Shown: positions 1 to 6,917, counted from the stretch's first letter. The stretch: 8,003 nt of DNA from Planctomycetota bacterium (GCA_020346805.1 CP070790.1:1533287-1541289), one strand, 5' to 3'. The notes: generated by a model not told the origin, from the letters alone. Translations and numbers: made by a program.

Positions 1-551
1 CCTCGAACGTAACAGCGACCAATGGAGATCACGTATTCGATCAGGCCGTATTGAGATAGATCACTGTGAAGCCCCCAATCAGGTTCACCGCTTAGCGAGG
101 TGAGACGATGACTTTTTCTGGTTATTTTAAAACAGCGGACTCGATGTGCTCCAAAATATTTATTCATTGTCTCACGAATCCAGCGATCAAAGGCCGGCCA
201 GAGAGGCTCCTCGGCTTCCTGTTGATCGAACCAACGGATAAAGTCTGCGGTCATTTCCCCTGTATCAAAAGATCCCAGGTTTCGTCCAATAATCGGATTG
301 TTGGGATTGATTGTCGATTCCTGTTTTATATTGCAGTTTGTTGAACGGTCGTTGCCTTTAATAATCCCCGAACCGGATTCATGCGTATAGATAGTACTAA
401 CGGTTGTGAACAGGCCCGCTAGCAGTATTCCTGCCCCAAACCAGACGGCAGGGGCGGACGATGGATTCAGGCTTAGCACAATTACCCCGATAACGATGGT
501 AATGATGCCCGGGATCACCAGTGATGAGCCGATTTCTTTTCGCCGACTCAT
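1..551 (-). CDS. Membrane-anchored signalling protein, 3' end outside window (possible GAF-like sensor domain)
   Basis: An open frame of 183 codons runs from an ATG at 551 to the left edge without a stop, so only the N-terminus is present. Residues 9-28 and 36-55 are two hydrophobic segments with a very short loop, predicting a membrane hairpin. A polar linker (56-110) follows, and then a soluble domain that includes WPAFDRWIRETMNKYFGAHR (118-137) and SQYGLIEYVISIGRCYVR (166-183). That stretch resembles the GAF-like sensors that precede GGDEF or similar output domains; this is recalled pattern, not a search result. The ATG overlaps the stop of the upstream HD-GYP gene as ATGA, and AAAGGAG lies 8 nt upstream of it, so the start is secure and coupled. 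Given the neighbours, a diguanylate cyclase is an attractive guess, but no GGDEF motif lies inside the window. The frame is certain; the function is not. Confidence 0.8.
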   Translation of the reverse strand, partial: MSRRKEIGSSLVIPGIITIVIGVIVLSLNPSSAPAVWFGAGILLAGLFTTVSTIYTHESGSGIIKGNDRSTNCNIKQESTINPNNPIIGRNLGSFDTGEMTADFIRWFDQQEAEEPLWPAFDRWIRETMNKYFGAHRVRCFKITRKSHRLTSLSGEPDWGLHSDLSQYGLIEYVISIGRCYVR

Positions 552-2179
552 GTTTTGGTCTCCTTTGCCAATCCAAACCATCTCTCGTATTCCTCGGGAT
601 GAGTGTTAGGTAACTGCGACCATACCTCTATAAAGCTGGTAACGATCTCTGCATCCAGTTTGATACCCGCATCTTTTTTGAGGATCTCGACGGCCTGATC
701 AAAGTTGTAGGATTGACGATATGACCGAGTTGATGTTAGGGCGTCAAAAACGTCGACCACGTGGATGATTCGAGCCAGCAATGGTATTTCATCGCCTTTC
801 AATTCCGTGGGATAACCTGTACCGTCCGGAGATTCGTGATGATACAAAACCACTTCCAAGACTGGTTCCAAGGAGGCCACGGGTTTTAGTACTTCATAAC
901 CGCGCGAACTGTGTTCCTTGATCAGGGCGAACTCCTCTGGACTTAGCGATCCTGGTTTATTAAGTACTTCTTCGGGGATACCTATTTTACCCACGTCATG
1001 CAGCAGGCCCGCCCACTCCAGCGTTTGCAGTTGAGTTATCGACAAATTCATATGCTGTCCGGTTACTTTGGCCAGGAAACCGACGCGTTCGGCATGACCG
1101 CATGTATAACTATCTTTCTGATCCAGGGCATTGACCAGAGCCCGCACGGATTCGAAACTTGTTTGTTTTAGTTGTTCGATAAGATGCAGGTTGCTGAGAA
1201 TGTTTCCGCCGAAAGTCAACGCTGAATCAAATAATAGCATATCGCCGGCCACAAATGACGTCTCCCGGCGGGTGATTCCGATAATAGCGAATCGGTCGTC
1301 GTTTTCTTTTAAAGGCCCCCACATGGAGGTTCCGTGGCCTGACTGTTCGTATAGCGGATCAGTAGCGCAGACCAATACCTGTTGTGATTCTCGTAGCTGC
1401 TTCTTGGCACGATTGAATTCAGGGGGGAGTTCGATGGAATCAACCGAATCACCTAGTTTATTATTGTTTATTATATTCAAACTGGTTGTATTGAACTTCA
1501 GCAAATCTGTTTCTGGTGGTTTGTGTGGAATATTTGTTTGGTGGGTAAATCCACCTTCTTTGGTAACCTTGATGATAGTTCGTTCATCCGCCGATATCAG
1601 GAATACCGCCTCGGCGTTGAACAAGTGCCGGAGTTTGGTAAGTAAGATACGTCGTACATCATTGGTATCGCTTAACGTGGCAATTTCAGCACTCACATCG
1701 AAGATAAGGTTGATCTGTTCGTAGCTTCGCAGCACTTCTTCCGCCAGACCGTTGTTTTCCCTGTTGAGCTTCCATGACCGAGTCAAAGTCGATTGTAAAA
1801 ATCTGATTGCCGATAAGTCGCTGTCTGCGATAGTGCTTGCCTGATATGATGGACATAGTATAAGTGTGTCCGGATTACTTTCATCCTCTGATTCACATAG
1901 AGTTACAGCATATCCTTGCCCACAGACTTTGGGGGCATCGTGCTCTTGGGAATTGAAGGTCTTTTTAGATTTCTTTTTCTTGTCCACTCGTCTGACCAGC
2001 TGCTTGATCATTGCGCAACCATGGGTTGCCGCCTTATCCGGATCACCTTCGAGACAGTTAACCAGGCATGCCTCCGGCAACAGGATATCTTCTGCGGAAA
2101 ATATGCCGGCTGACCAGTGTCTTCGAGACGCAGTAGTGTCTTTTTGTGTGGTTGGGCACTCTGTCAGGTTATTAATCAT
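548..2179 (-). CDS. GAF/HD-GYP domain protein, probable cyclic di-GMP phosphodiesterase
   Basis: The 543-aa protein is predicted to hydrolyse cyclic di-GMP in the cytoplasm. Residues 1-130 are a poorly recognisable region with seven cysteines (8, 38, 42, 55, 86, 95, 109). A helical linker at about 130-160 (WKLNRENNGLAEEVLRSYEQ) leads into a GAF-like domain at about 160-335. The HD-GYP domain covers about 340-525: GHAERV (H362), LLHDVGKIGIP (H394, D395, K398), H423, HHESPDGTGYP (H447, H448 and the GYP signature) and VVDVFDAL (D476). All expected metal ligands of the two-metal type are present. The usual HHER is HHES here, and Tyr358 sits four residues before H362, where trinuclear members carry Glu, so I infer a binuclear enzyme. 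The start ATG overlaps the receiver gene by 8 nt and has GGAAGGAG 8 nt upstream. There is no transmembrane segment. HD-GYP identity is firm, activity is inferred, and the N-terminal ligand is unknown. Confidence 0.95.
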   Translation of the reverse strand: MINNLTECPTTQKDTTASRRHWSAGIFSAEDILLPEACLVNCLEGDPDKAATHGCAMIKQLVRRVDKKKKSKKTFNSQEHDAPKVCGQGYAVTLCESEDESNPDTLILCPSYQASTIADSDLSAIRFLQSTLTRSWKLNRENNGLAEEVLRSYEQINLIFDVSAEIATLSDTNDVRRILLTKLRHLFNAEAVFLISADERTIIKVTKEGGFTHQTNIPHKPPETDLLKFNTTSLNIINNNKLGDSVDSIELPPEFNRAKKQLRESQQVLVCATDPLYEQSGHGTSMWGPLKENDDRFAIIGITRRETSFVAGDMLLFDSALTFGGNILSNLHLIEQLKQTSFESVRALVNALDQKDSYTCGHAERVGFLAKVTGQHMNLSITQLQTLEWAGLLHDVGKIGIPEEVLNKPGSLSPEEFALIKEHSSRGYEVLKPVASLEPVLEVVLYHHESPDGTGYPTELKGDEIPLLARIIHVVDVFDALTSTRSYRQSYNFDQAVEILKKDAGIKLDAEIVTSFIEVWSQLPNTHPEEYERWFGLAKETKT

Positions 2180-2597
2180 TCTCAGAGCTCCTTCCGGCGG
2201 CTATGGTTGCAGATTTTCTATCCCTCTTTTCGTCTGCAGCTGCTAAAGAGGACTCGATCGCTTCAGTGAGGTGTAGTGGACTGAATGGTTTGGGATAAAC
2301 CTCTGCATTCAGTTCCTTCACTCGCGTCTTGATTTCCACCTGATCACACCGAGAAGTGAGAACAATAGAGCGATGGCTTATAAGTGATTCCTCCTTCACC
2401 GTTTTCAGTAAATTAAGTCCGTCTATGCCCGGCATGTTGATGTCCGTGAGCAGCAAATCGGGCCGATGCTCTCGAATTAATTGCAAAGCTTCTTTTCCGT
2501 TTTCAGCGGCGATTACTTCATGTCCGTTTCGGGTAAGCCACATGGTAATCACCCGGCAGATGTGCCGATCATCCTCGGCAACAAGAATCTTAGCCAT
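2172..2597 (-). CDS. Stand-alone CheY-like receiver (response regulator)
   Basis: The 141-aa protein is a single receiver domain with no output domain. Counting from the ATG at 2597, the acidic pocket is E8-D9-D10, the phospho-acceptor is D52 in LLLTDINMPGIDG, the switch residue is T81 (LTSR), and the conserved lysine is K103 in PKPF. All phosphorylation residues are intact. The last 25 or so residues are a charged, probably disordered tail. A GTG at 2600 is also in frame, but GGAGG at 2605-2609 is 7 nt from the ATG and only 4 nt from the GTG, so I prefer the ATG, which overlaps the kinase stop as TGATG. The kinase gene immediately upstream is the obvious phosphodonor. Without a DNA-binding domain, the protein probably acts by protein contact, perhaps on the HD-GYP protein encoded next. 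The family call is certain; the partner is inferred. Confidence 0.95.
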   Translation of the reverse strand: MAKILVAEDDRHICRVITMWLTRNGHEVIAAENGKEALQLIREHRPDLLLTDINMPGIDGLNLLKTVKEESLISHRSIVLTSRCDQVEIKTRVKELNAEVYPKPFSPLHLTEAIESSLAAADEKRDRKSATIAAGRSSEND

Positions 2598-4552
2598 CAC
2601 AATTCCTCCGCTGAAGTATTTTCTGCAGGAGACGATTTTCCCGAACCGCTTTCGTCGAGCGGTATGGTTTGTAGAACGATAGTGAAGGTGGTTCCTTTTC
2701 CCGGGGTACTTTCAACAAAAACCGATCCCCCGTGTAATCGAATCGTTTCCTTGACAATTGCCAGTCCCAGACCGGTCCCCGGGATTTTTGTTACTTGCTC
2801 GTTATCCACGCGGTAGAATTTCTCGAAAATCTTCTCCTGATCTTGGGGAGTAATTCCTATTCCCGTATCACTCACTGAAATTTTCAGACGTCCATTCTCG
2901 TCGATGCAGCGAACGTCCACCTGTCCGTTTTCGGGAGTGTATTTGATTGCATTGCCGATGAGGTTGTTAATTACCACTGCCAGCCGTTCCCGGTCTCCTC
3001 GAACCTTGGGTAACTTGGCCGGCAAATTCAATAACAATTCGATGTTTTTGGCGTCGGCGTTGCCCTGCGAATTCTGCACCACCTTGCGTAACAGTTCATC
3101 AATCAAAACTTCGCCGATATTCAATCGAGCGGTTCCCACTTCCAATTGTGATACGTTCAATATGTCTTCCACCAGTCGATTGAGCCGTTGCGTCTCTCCC
3201 ATAATCACGTTGTAGCACTCGCGTATGGTTTGTTCGTCTTCGATTACACCTTGGGAGAGTGTTTCCGCATAGGCCCGGATGTTGGTCAGGGGAGTCCGCA
3301 GTTCGTGGGTAACGTGGTACAAGAATTGGTCGCGGGCGCGTTCGGCCTCCTTCATCTGGGTAATGTCCTGTATGAAAATAATGTGTTCGTTCCAGCCCAC
3401 ATCGGAAGGGATTGACCAGAATCGCAAGGTTACTTCGCCGTGTGGTTTCTGGAATGTATGGTCAACCCATCGGCTGGCCGCCGATTGTCCCGAGCGCTCG
3501 TTGCCTTGACGGGAAAGTAGGATCATCAGCAGTGATTCATCGAGTACCGAAGAGGTGGGAGTATGATCCAGGGTTTCCCCCGCGGATGCCAGCATCCCTA
3601 CGGCCGCCCGATTAGCAAATGAAATTGTCTCATCCCCCTCAACCATCATTACGCCGAAGGGGATCTGCATCAGAATATTGCTCAGCCGCTCCGAACGATA
3701 ACCGTCCATTGCCGCCGAGACATCGGAAACCACCTTACTTTGACGAAGCTGCTCTTGTGTCTGGCTTACGAACTCAATCAATTCATTCCAGGAACTTGAT
3801 ATTTGATCGAAGGAATCATTTAAACGGAGGGCGGCCAGACGTTCGGCTACCGGTTCTTTGCATTCCATCAATCGATCTCGGATGACCGCCAGGGGTTGAA
3901 TCGATCGGCGGAATATCCGGTAAGTCAAGAGGTAAAGTCCAAGAACGGCCAGCAGAATGTAACCGGTCCAGAAGTACAAATCGGAGTGTTTCCAACTGGA
4001 CCGTAAAACGAGCAATCCGACATGCAGTTGATCAGTATTTCTTTTGCCCTTGGCGGAGATGATTCTGCCGACGATTACAGTCTGTGTGGGATTGTCTTTC
4101 TCACGGGCGGTGCATACCCGTGATAGCATGGAATCATCGAATTGGAGTTTGGCTGCCGGCTTACCGACCTGTTTGGGATCCGAATGGTTTTTTATAATGC
4201 CCTGGCTGGTGACTATGGCGGTATAATTAACTCCTTCCTCGCGGGCCATTGCCCGCAGTTCCCGATTGATGGTTTCAGGATCTTGATCTTGCATTTGGGC
4301 GAGGTAGTGGCTCAGCCAATAGGTCCACTGTTTGGCGTCGACCAGACGTTGATCGGATAATTCCTTACGTTGTACGTGGATTGCTGCAACGCCAATCCCG
4401 ATTACCGAGGCCAGATATAGGCCGCCGAAGGCCAGCCCCACCCATAACGAGATCTCCTCGTTTCTTCTCTTTTTCCAGAGCTCCAGAAGCATCCGCATCA
4501 AATACACCCCATACCATAGCAACGCGACAATTAATTTAATTGACGCGCGCAT
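2597..4552 (-). CDS. Membrane sensor histidine kinase (Cache-like, HAMP, PAS, HisKA, HATPase_c)
   Basis: This 651-aa inner-membrane kinase should autophosphorylate in response to an extracytoplasmic signal. Transmembrane segments lie at about 37-60 and 192-211. Between them is a roughly 130-residue domain with a Cache/PDC-like strand pattern (YTAIVTSQGIIKNHSDPKQV, 110-129). A HAMP-like linker follows at about 212-262 and a PAS domain at about 287-400 (IPFGVMMVEGDETISFANRA). The HisKA box is FLYHVTHELRTPLTNI with phospho-acceptor H416. The ATP-binding domain has an N box (N534), G1 DTGIGI (562-567), F box FEKFYRVD (576-583) and G2 GTGLGLAIV (592-600). Overall it resembles PhoR/WalK-type kinases. 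A further hydrophobic stretch at 4-22 could be a third membrane segment, or the true start could be M19 or M21, because the Shine-Dalgarno-like AGGGGA before M1 is 12 nt away. It is the first gene of the operon, and its stop overlaps the receiver start. Confidence 0.95.
   Translation of the reverse strand: MRASIKLIVALLWYGVYLMRMLLELWKKRRNEEISLWVGLAFGGLYLASVIGIGVAAIHVQRKELSDQRLVDAKQWTYWLSHYLAQMQDQDPETINRELRAMAREEGVNYTAIVTSQGIIKNHSDPKQVGKPAAKLQFDDSMLSRVCTAREKDNPTQTVIVGRIISAKGKRNTDQLHVGLLVLRSSWKHSDLYFWTGYILLAVLGLYLLTYRIFRRSIQPLAVIRDRLMECKEPVAERLAALRLNDSFDQISSSWNELIEFVSQTQEQLRQSKVVSDVSAAMDGYRSERLSNILMQIPFGVMMVEGDETISFANRAAVGMLASAGETLDHTPTSSVLDESLLMILLSRQGNERSGQSAASRWVDHTFQKPHGEVTLRFWSIPSDVGWNEHIIFIQDITQMKEAERARDQFLYHVTHELRTPLTNIRAYAETLSQGVIEDEQTIRECYNVIMGETQRLNRLVEDILNVSQLEVGTARLNIGEVLIDELLRKVVQNSQGNADAKNIELLLNLPAKLPKVRGDRERLAVVINNLIGNAIKYTPENGQVDVRCIDENGRLKISVSDTGIGITPQDQEKIFEKFYRVDNEQVTKIPGTGLGLAIVKETIRLHGGSVFVESTPGKGTTFTIVLQTIPLDESGSGKSSPAENTSAEEL
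2605..2609 (-). promoter_or_regulatory. Shine-Dalgarno GGAGG inside the kinase 3' end
   Basis: GGAGG on the minus strand lies within the last codons of the histidine kinase gene, 7 nt upstream of ATG 2597 and 4 nt upstream of GTG 2600. The spacing decides in favour of the ATG as the receiver start and supports translational coupling. Confidence 0.75.
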
Positions 4553-4823
4553 GTAGACCGATATTCCCCTGTTCGCTTGATATCGTTTGTATGACGTCTT
4601 GACTTAACCGTTGAACAATAAAGAAAATAATCAATTTTGCCGGCGTCGATTGACTGTTAAAATACCTGCCCGATAAGTTTTGGCCTTTAGTAGTTGTCCA
4701 AAGGTATGGACGGTTATCGGTAGGTTTTGTTGGTTTTAGCGGATACTTGCAGACACATCGCATGATATTTTAGAATACTGCCGAGTTTTCGGACGTCAGT
4801 TTTGATGGTAGTGAGAGAAAGTC
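4553..4823. promoter_or_regulatory. Divergent promoter region between the kinase operon and elbB
   Basis: These 271 bp separate two divergently transcribed units and should carry both promoters. The left part (about 4600-4680) is AT-rich. I could not settle on a minus-strand promoter. TGACGTC occurs once on each strand (4592-4598 plus, 4792-4798 minus). A 75-codon minus frame across the region overlaps the kinase start and does not look like a protein. Confidence 0.6.
4747..4776 (+). promoter_or_regulatory. Candidate sigma70-type promoter for elbB
   Basis: TTGCAG (4747-4752) and TAGAAT (4771-4776) are separated by 18 bp. The -10 element ends 47 nt before the elbB ATG. Each box matches the consensus at four or more of six positions. 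The call rests on similarity to the E. coli consensus only. Confidence 0.4.
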
Positions 4824-5492
4824 ATGGCTCGTATTGCAGTATGTTTGTCGGGATGTGGTTTTAAGGATGGGGCGGAGATTCACGAATCGGTATTAACTCT
4901 GCTGGCCCTCGATCAGGCCGGTGCGGAAATTCTGTGTTGTGCACCGAATATTCAGCAGGTCGCCGTTGTAAATCACCTTGAAATGAGACCGGTCGAGGGG
5001 GAAAAACGAAACGTTCTGGTCGAGTCCGCCCGCATCGCCCGCGGCGATATTGTCGATATGAGTATCGTCCAGGCAGATGACATTGACGGATTGATATTTC
5101 CTGGAGGATTCGGTGCCGCCCAGAATCTATGCAGTTTTGCCTCGGATGGCCCGGCCTGTACTGTTCATCCGGAGGTAGAGCGTTTGACCGGACAAATGCT
5201 TGATGCCAAAAAGCCCATAGGGGCCGTTTGTATCGCACCTGCAATGTTGGCCCGAATTGTCGGCAAACGAAACATTAATCCCCGTCTGACTATCGGTAAT
5301 GATAAGCAAACCGCGGCGGCGGTTGAGAAAATGGGGTCCCAACACGTCGAATGCGAATCTGAATCTTGTGTAGTTGACGAAACGAATAGAATCGTTAGTA
5401 CCCCGGCGTATATGTTGGCCGATGGGCCGGCCCAGGTATTCGAGGGTATTCAGCGGCTGGTGAATGAAGTTTTGAGACTCTCCCAGGCTTAA
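4824..5492 (+). CDS. elbB: ElbB-type glyoxalase-like protein (DJ-1/PfpI, class I glutamine amidotransferase-like)
   Basis: The 222-aa cytoplasmic protein matches the remembered E. coli ElbB (isoprenoid biosynthesis glyoxalase) along its whole length. Matches include the N-terminal LSGCGFKDGAEIHESVLTLL (8-27), the NHLEM and RNVLVESARIARGDI segments, the turn IFPGGFGAAQNL (91-102), the nucleophile elbow VCIAPAML with C136 (135-142), LTIGND (155-160), and the near-terminal STPAYMLA (192-199). E18 is a likely partner of the cysteine, as in DJ-1 relatives. The family has reported weak glyoxalase activity on dicarbonyls; the true substrate and the historical link to isoprenoids are uncertain. A basic insert (VGKRNINP, 146-153) replaces the short loop of the E. 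coli protein. The start ATG is preceded by a weak purine-rich site (GTGAGAGAAA). It is transcribed away from the kinase operon, and I see no functional link between them. Confidence 0.93.
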   Translation: MARIAVCLSGCGFKDGAEIHESVLTLLALDQAGAEILCCAPNIQQVAVVNHLEMRPVEGEKRNVLVESARIARGDIVDMSIVQADDIDGLIFPGGFGAAQNLCSFASDGPACTVHPEVERLTGQMLDAKKPIGAVCIAPAMLARIVGKRNINPRLTIGNDKQTAAAVEKMGSQHVECESESCVVDETNRIVSTPAYMLADGPAQVFEGIQRLVNEVLRLSQA

Positions 5493-5555
5493 TTTGCCGA
5501 GTTTCTGTTTGCCTGTACGATTGCTGTGTATAAGAGCCATGTATTTTGGGACCGG

Positions 5556-5567
5556 GTCTTATAAGAC
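5556..5567. repeat. Perfect 12-bp palindrome GTCTTATAAGAC
   Basis: The sequence GTCTTATAAGAC is fully self-complementary and is flanked by ACC (5551-5553) and GGT (5568-5570), which would extend the symmetry with a 2-nt offset. The heptamer TATAAGA in its right half also occurs at 5529-5535, 31 bp upstream, about three helical turns. It could be a dimeric regulator site; no gene here identifies the binder. Confidence 0.5.
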
Positions 5568-5637
5568 GGTATCGGCTGGCAACAGCATAGTGCAAATCAA
5601 GAGGCATTTGGGAGTGGATTTGGAAATTTCGAGTGAA

Positions 5638-5655
5638 CATTTTTTCAGAAAAATG
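5638..5655. repeat. AT-rich hairpin, 7-bp stem and 4-nt loop
   Basis: CATTTTT and AAAAATG are perfect inverted repeats around the loop TCAG. A T-rich stretch follows 9 nt later. The stem has one G-C pair only, so it would be a weak terminator for elbB at best. Confidence 0.35.
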
Positions 5656-5710
5656 AGGTATTTATTTTCTGTAACGTAAACTCGGCCTGTAAATTCTCCG
5701 AAAGAATAAT

Positions 5711-5833
5711 ATGTTTCCATAGGCAGCGGCGGGGTTTGTAATTATTACATTTATTTCGATCATCGGCTTTGGCGTTCTCGCTTTTGTCAAAGCATTAGAT
5801 AACAATTCAACTGTTAACCGAGTTCCAGGGTAG
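5711..5833 (+). other. Possible single-helix membrane mini-ORF interrupted by an amber codon
   Basis: From ATG 5711 the frame reads MFP, then TAG at codon 4 (5720-5722), then 36 further codons to a TAG at 5831-5833. The part after the amber encodes FVIITFISIIGFGVLAFV (codons 9-26), a textbook-length membrane helix, followed by a short polar tail ending NRVPG. T is frequent at second codon positions in this one frame, as expected for a real hydrophobic segment, but a T-rich stretch could do this by chance. The final TAG overlaps the AGGAG that serves the next gene, as if the two were once coupled. No alternative ATG, GTG or TTG start lies between the amber and the helix. It could be a dead small gene, a readthrough product, or coincidence. 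Confidence 0.25.
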
Positions 5834-5846
5834 GAGCGATAATAGG

Positions 5847-6917
5847 ATGCGCACAACAACATCTCCCCGATTGGATCATTTGCGTCGGCTTACTGACAGT
5901 CATGGAGTTATTCATTCAGCACAAGAGGACTTCCCCAATCGTTTTGCCGGATATGATACAATCGAAAACGCAGACGCATTGAGATTGTGCGCTTTGGCCA
6001 GTGATACCGTCGATGCCGACAAACTTCACAATTTGGCGGAAACATATTATGCATTTCTTAATCGTGCCCGTCGCGAAGACGCAGGGCTGCTGCATCATTG
6101 TGATGCCATGGGGCAATGGAGTAATCATGCTAACGACGTGTTGGTACAATCAACTTTGGCACGTGCTTTGTCGGCTGTGATTGTCTCTGAGTTGCCTATA
6201 AAAATGCGCTTGTCCGCCGCCGATTGGTGGCGTGAGTTACTTGCACATGCGGACCATGCCCGATCTCCAGTTGCCGCCGCCAACTGGTTGATGGCTATTG
6301 GACTGCTACGTGATGCCGATCCCGGTAAGGATCTTGATCGTGCGGAAACCCTGGCCTCTTGGCTGGTGGAAGATTGTTACTATCCGATTAGATCCAGCGA
6401 TTGGGAATGGTTTGAGTCTCGATGGGCGCCAATGGCCGCTTATATTCCCGCGGCATTATGGCATGCTTATACCATGCTGGGCGAACGACGATATGCCGGC
6501 GTTGCCGAAGTAACCACCAGTTTCATCATCGATCATCTTTTTGAAGGTGAAACGCTTGTTCCAGTCGGAAACCGCGGCGGCTGGTCTCGGAATACCAGCA
6601 AAGCACTTTTCGATCAATTGCCCTGTGAAGTATGCAGTATGGTTGAGATGTTATGTATTGCCGAACATAGCAGCGGGAACTCTGTGTATCAGGGGTATGC
6701 AAATAATGCGTCACGGTGGTTCACCGGCGAGAATATACAAGGCGAGTTGATGATCGATGACCAGGAGTGTGGTTGTTATGATGCCCTTACCGTCACCGGT
6801 CCCGATCACAACCAAGGAGCGGCGGCAACCATCTCGTACTTGTTGACCCTGGCCGCACTTTCCGTTGGTTCGCAAATCACCAATGCATCAGTCAACTGTG
6901 TCGCTCCTGTGGGTTAA
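5847..6917 (+). CDS. Stand-alone (alpha/alpha)-toroid protein related to the glycosyltransferase-associated helical domain
   Basis: The 356-aa protein has no signal peptide or membrane segment and looks all-helical. Its landmarks match, in order, the domain commonly found after GT4-type glycosyltransferases: HLRRLTDSHGVIHSA (11-25), AGYDTIENADAL (34-45), DWEWFESRW (185-193) then IPAALWHAY (200-208), GNRGGW (241-246), FDQLPCEV (255-262), RWFTGEN (290-296), CGCYDAL (308-314) and DHNQGAAATISYLL (320-333). These are recalled family patterns. The usual DDNARAL, YDNARLP and NQGAES forms are altered here to IENADAL, PMAAYIP and NQGAAA, so any catalytic role is doubtful. The length fits the domain alone, with no fused transferase. 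The ATG has AGGAG 10 nt upstream (5832-5836). There is no glycosyltransferase or glycoside phosphorylase beside it in the window. A carbohydrate-related role is inferred; substrate and activity are unknown. Confidence 0.8.
   Translation: MRTTTSPRLDHLRRLTDSHGVIHSAQEDFPNRFAGYDTIENADALRLCALASDTVDADKLHNLAETYYAFLNRARREDAGLLHHCDAMGQWSNHANDVLVQSTLARALSAVIVSELPIKMRLSAADWWRELLAHADHARSPVAAANWLMAIGLLRDADPGKDLDRAETLASWLVEDCYYPIRSSDWEWFESRWAPMAAYIPAALWHAYTMLGERRYAGVAEVTTSFIIDHLFEGETLVPVGNRGGWSRNTSKALFDQLPCEVCSMVEMLCIAEHSSGNSVYQGYANNASRWFTGENIQGELMIDDQECGCYDALTVTGPDHNQGAAATISYLLTLAALSVGSQITNASVNCVAPVG

Larger units (their letters stand above)
5493..5846. other. 354-bp intergenic region with palindrome, hairpin and broken mini-ORF
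   Basis: No intact gene is visible between elbB and the toroid-protein gene. The left part carries a perfect 12-bp palindrome (5556-5567), the middle an AT-rich hairpin (5638-5655), and the right part a hydrophobic mini-frame (5711-5833). No GC-rich stem with a U-tract marks a clear elbB terminator, and I found no confident promoter for the downstream gene. Confidence 0.6.

Noticed and set aside
1131..1724. 197-codon plus-strand frame
   Set aside because: It lies entirely antisense to the well-supported GAF/HD-GYP gene, has no ribosome binding site, and encodes no recognisable domain.
4536..4763. 75-codon minus-strand frame upstream of the kinase
   Set aside because: It overlaps the kinase start, spans the likely elbB promoter, has no Shine-Dalgarno, and encodes no domain or membrane pattern.
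5127..5540. 137-codon minus-strand frame across elbB
   Set aside because: It is antisense to a clear ElbB homologue and continues into the intergenic region with no family resemblance.
5724..5740. GGCAGCGGCGGGGTTTG resembling part of a c-di-GMP-I riboswitch
   Set aside because: Only the GC-rich string is similar; the tetraloop-receptor helix and the conserved CACGCA/GCAAACC elements are absent around it.
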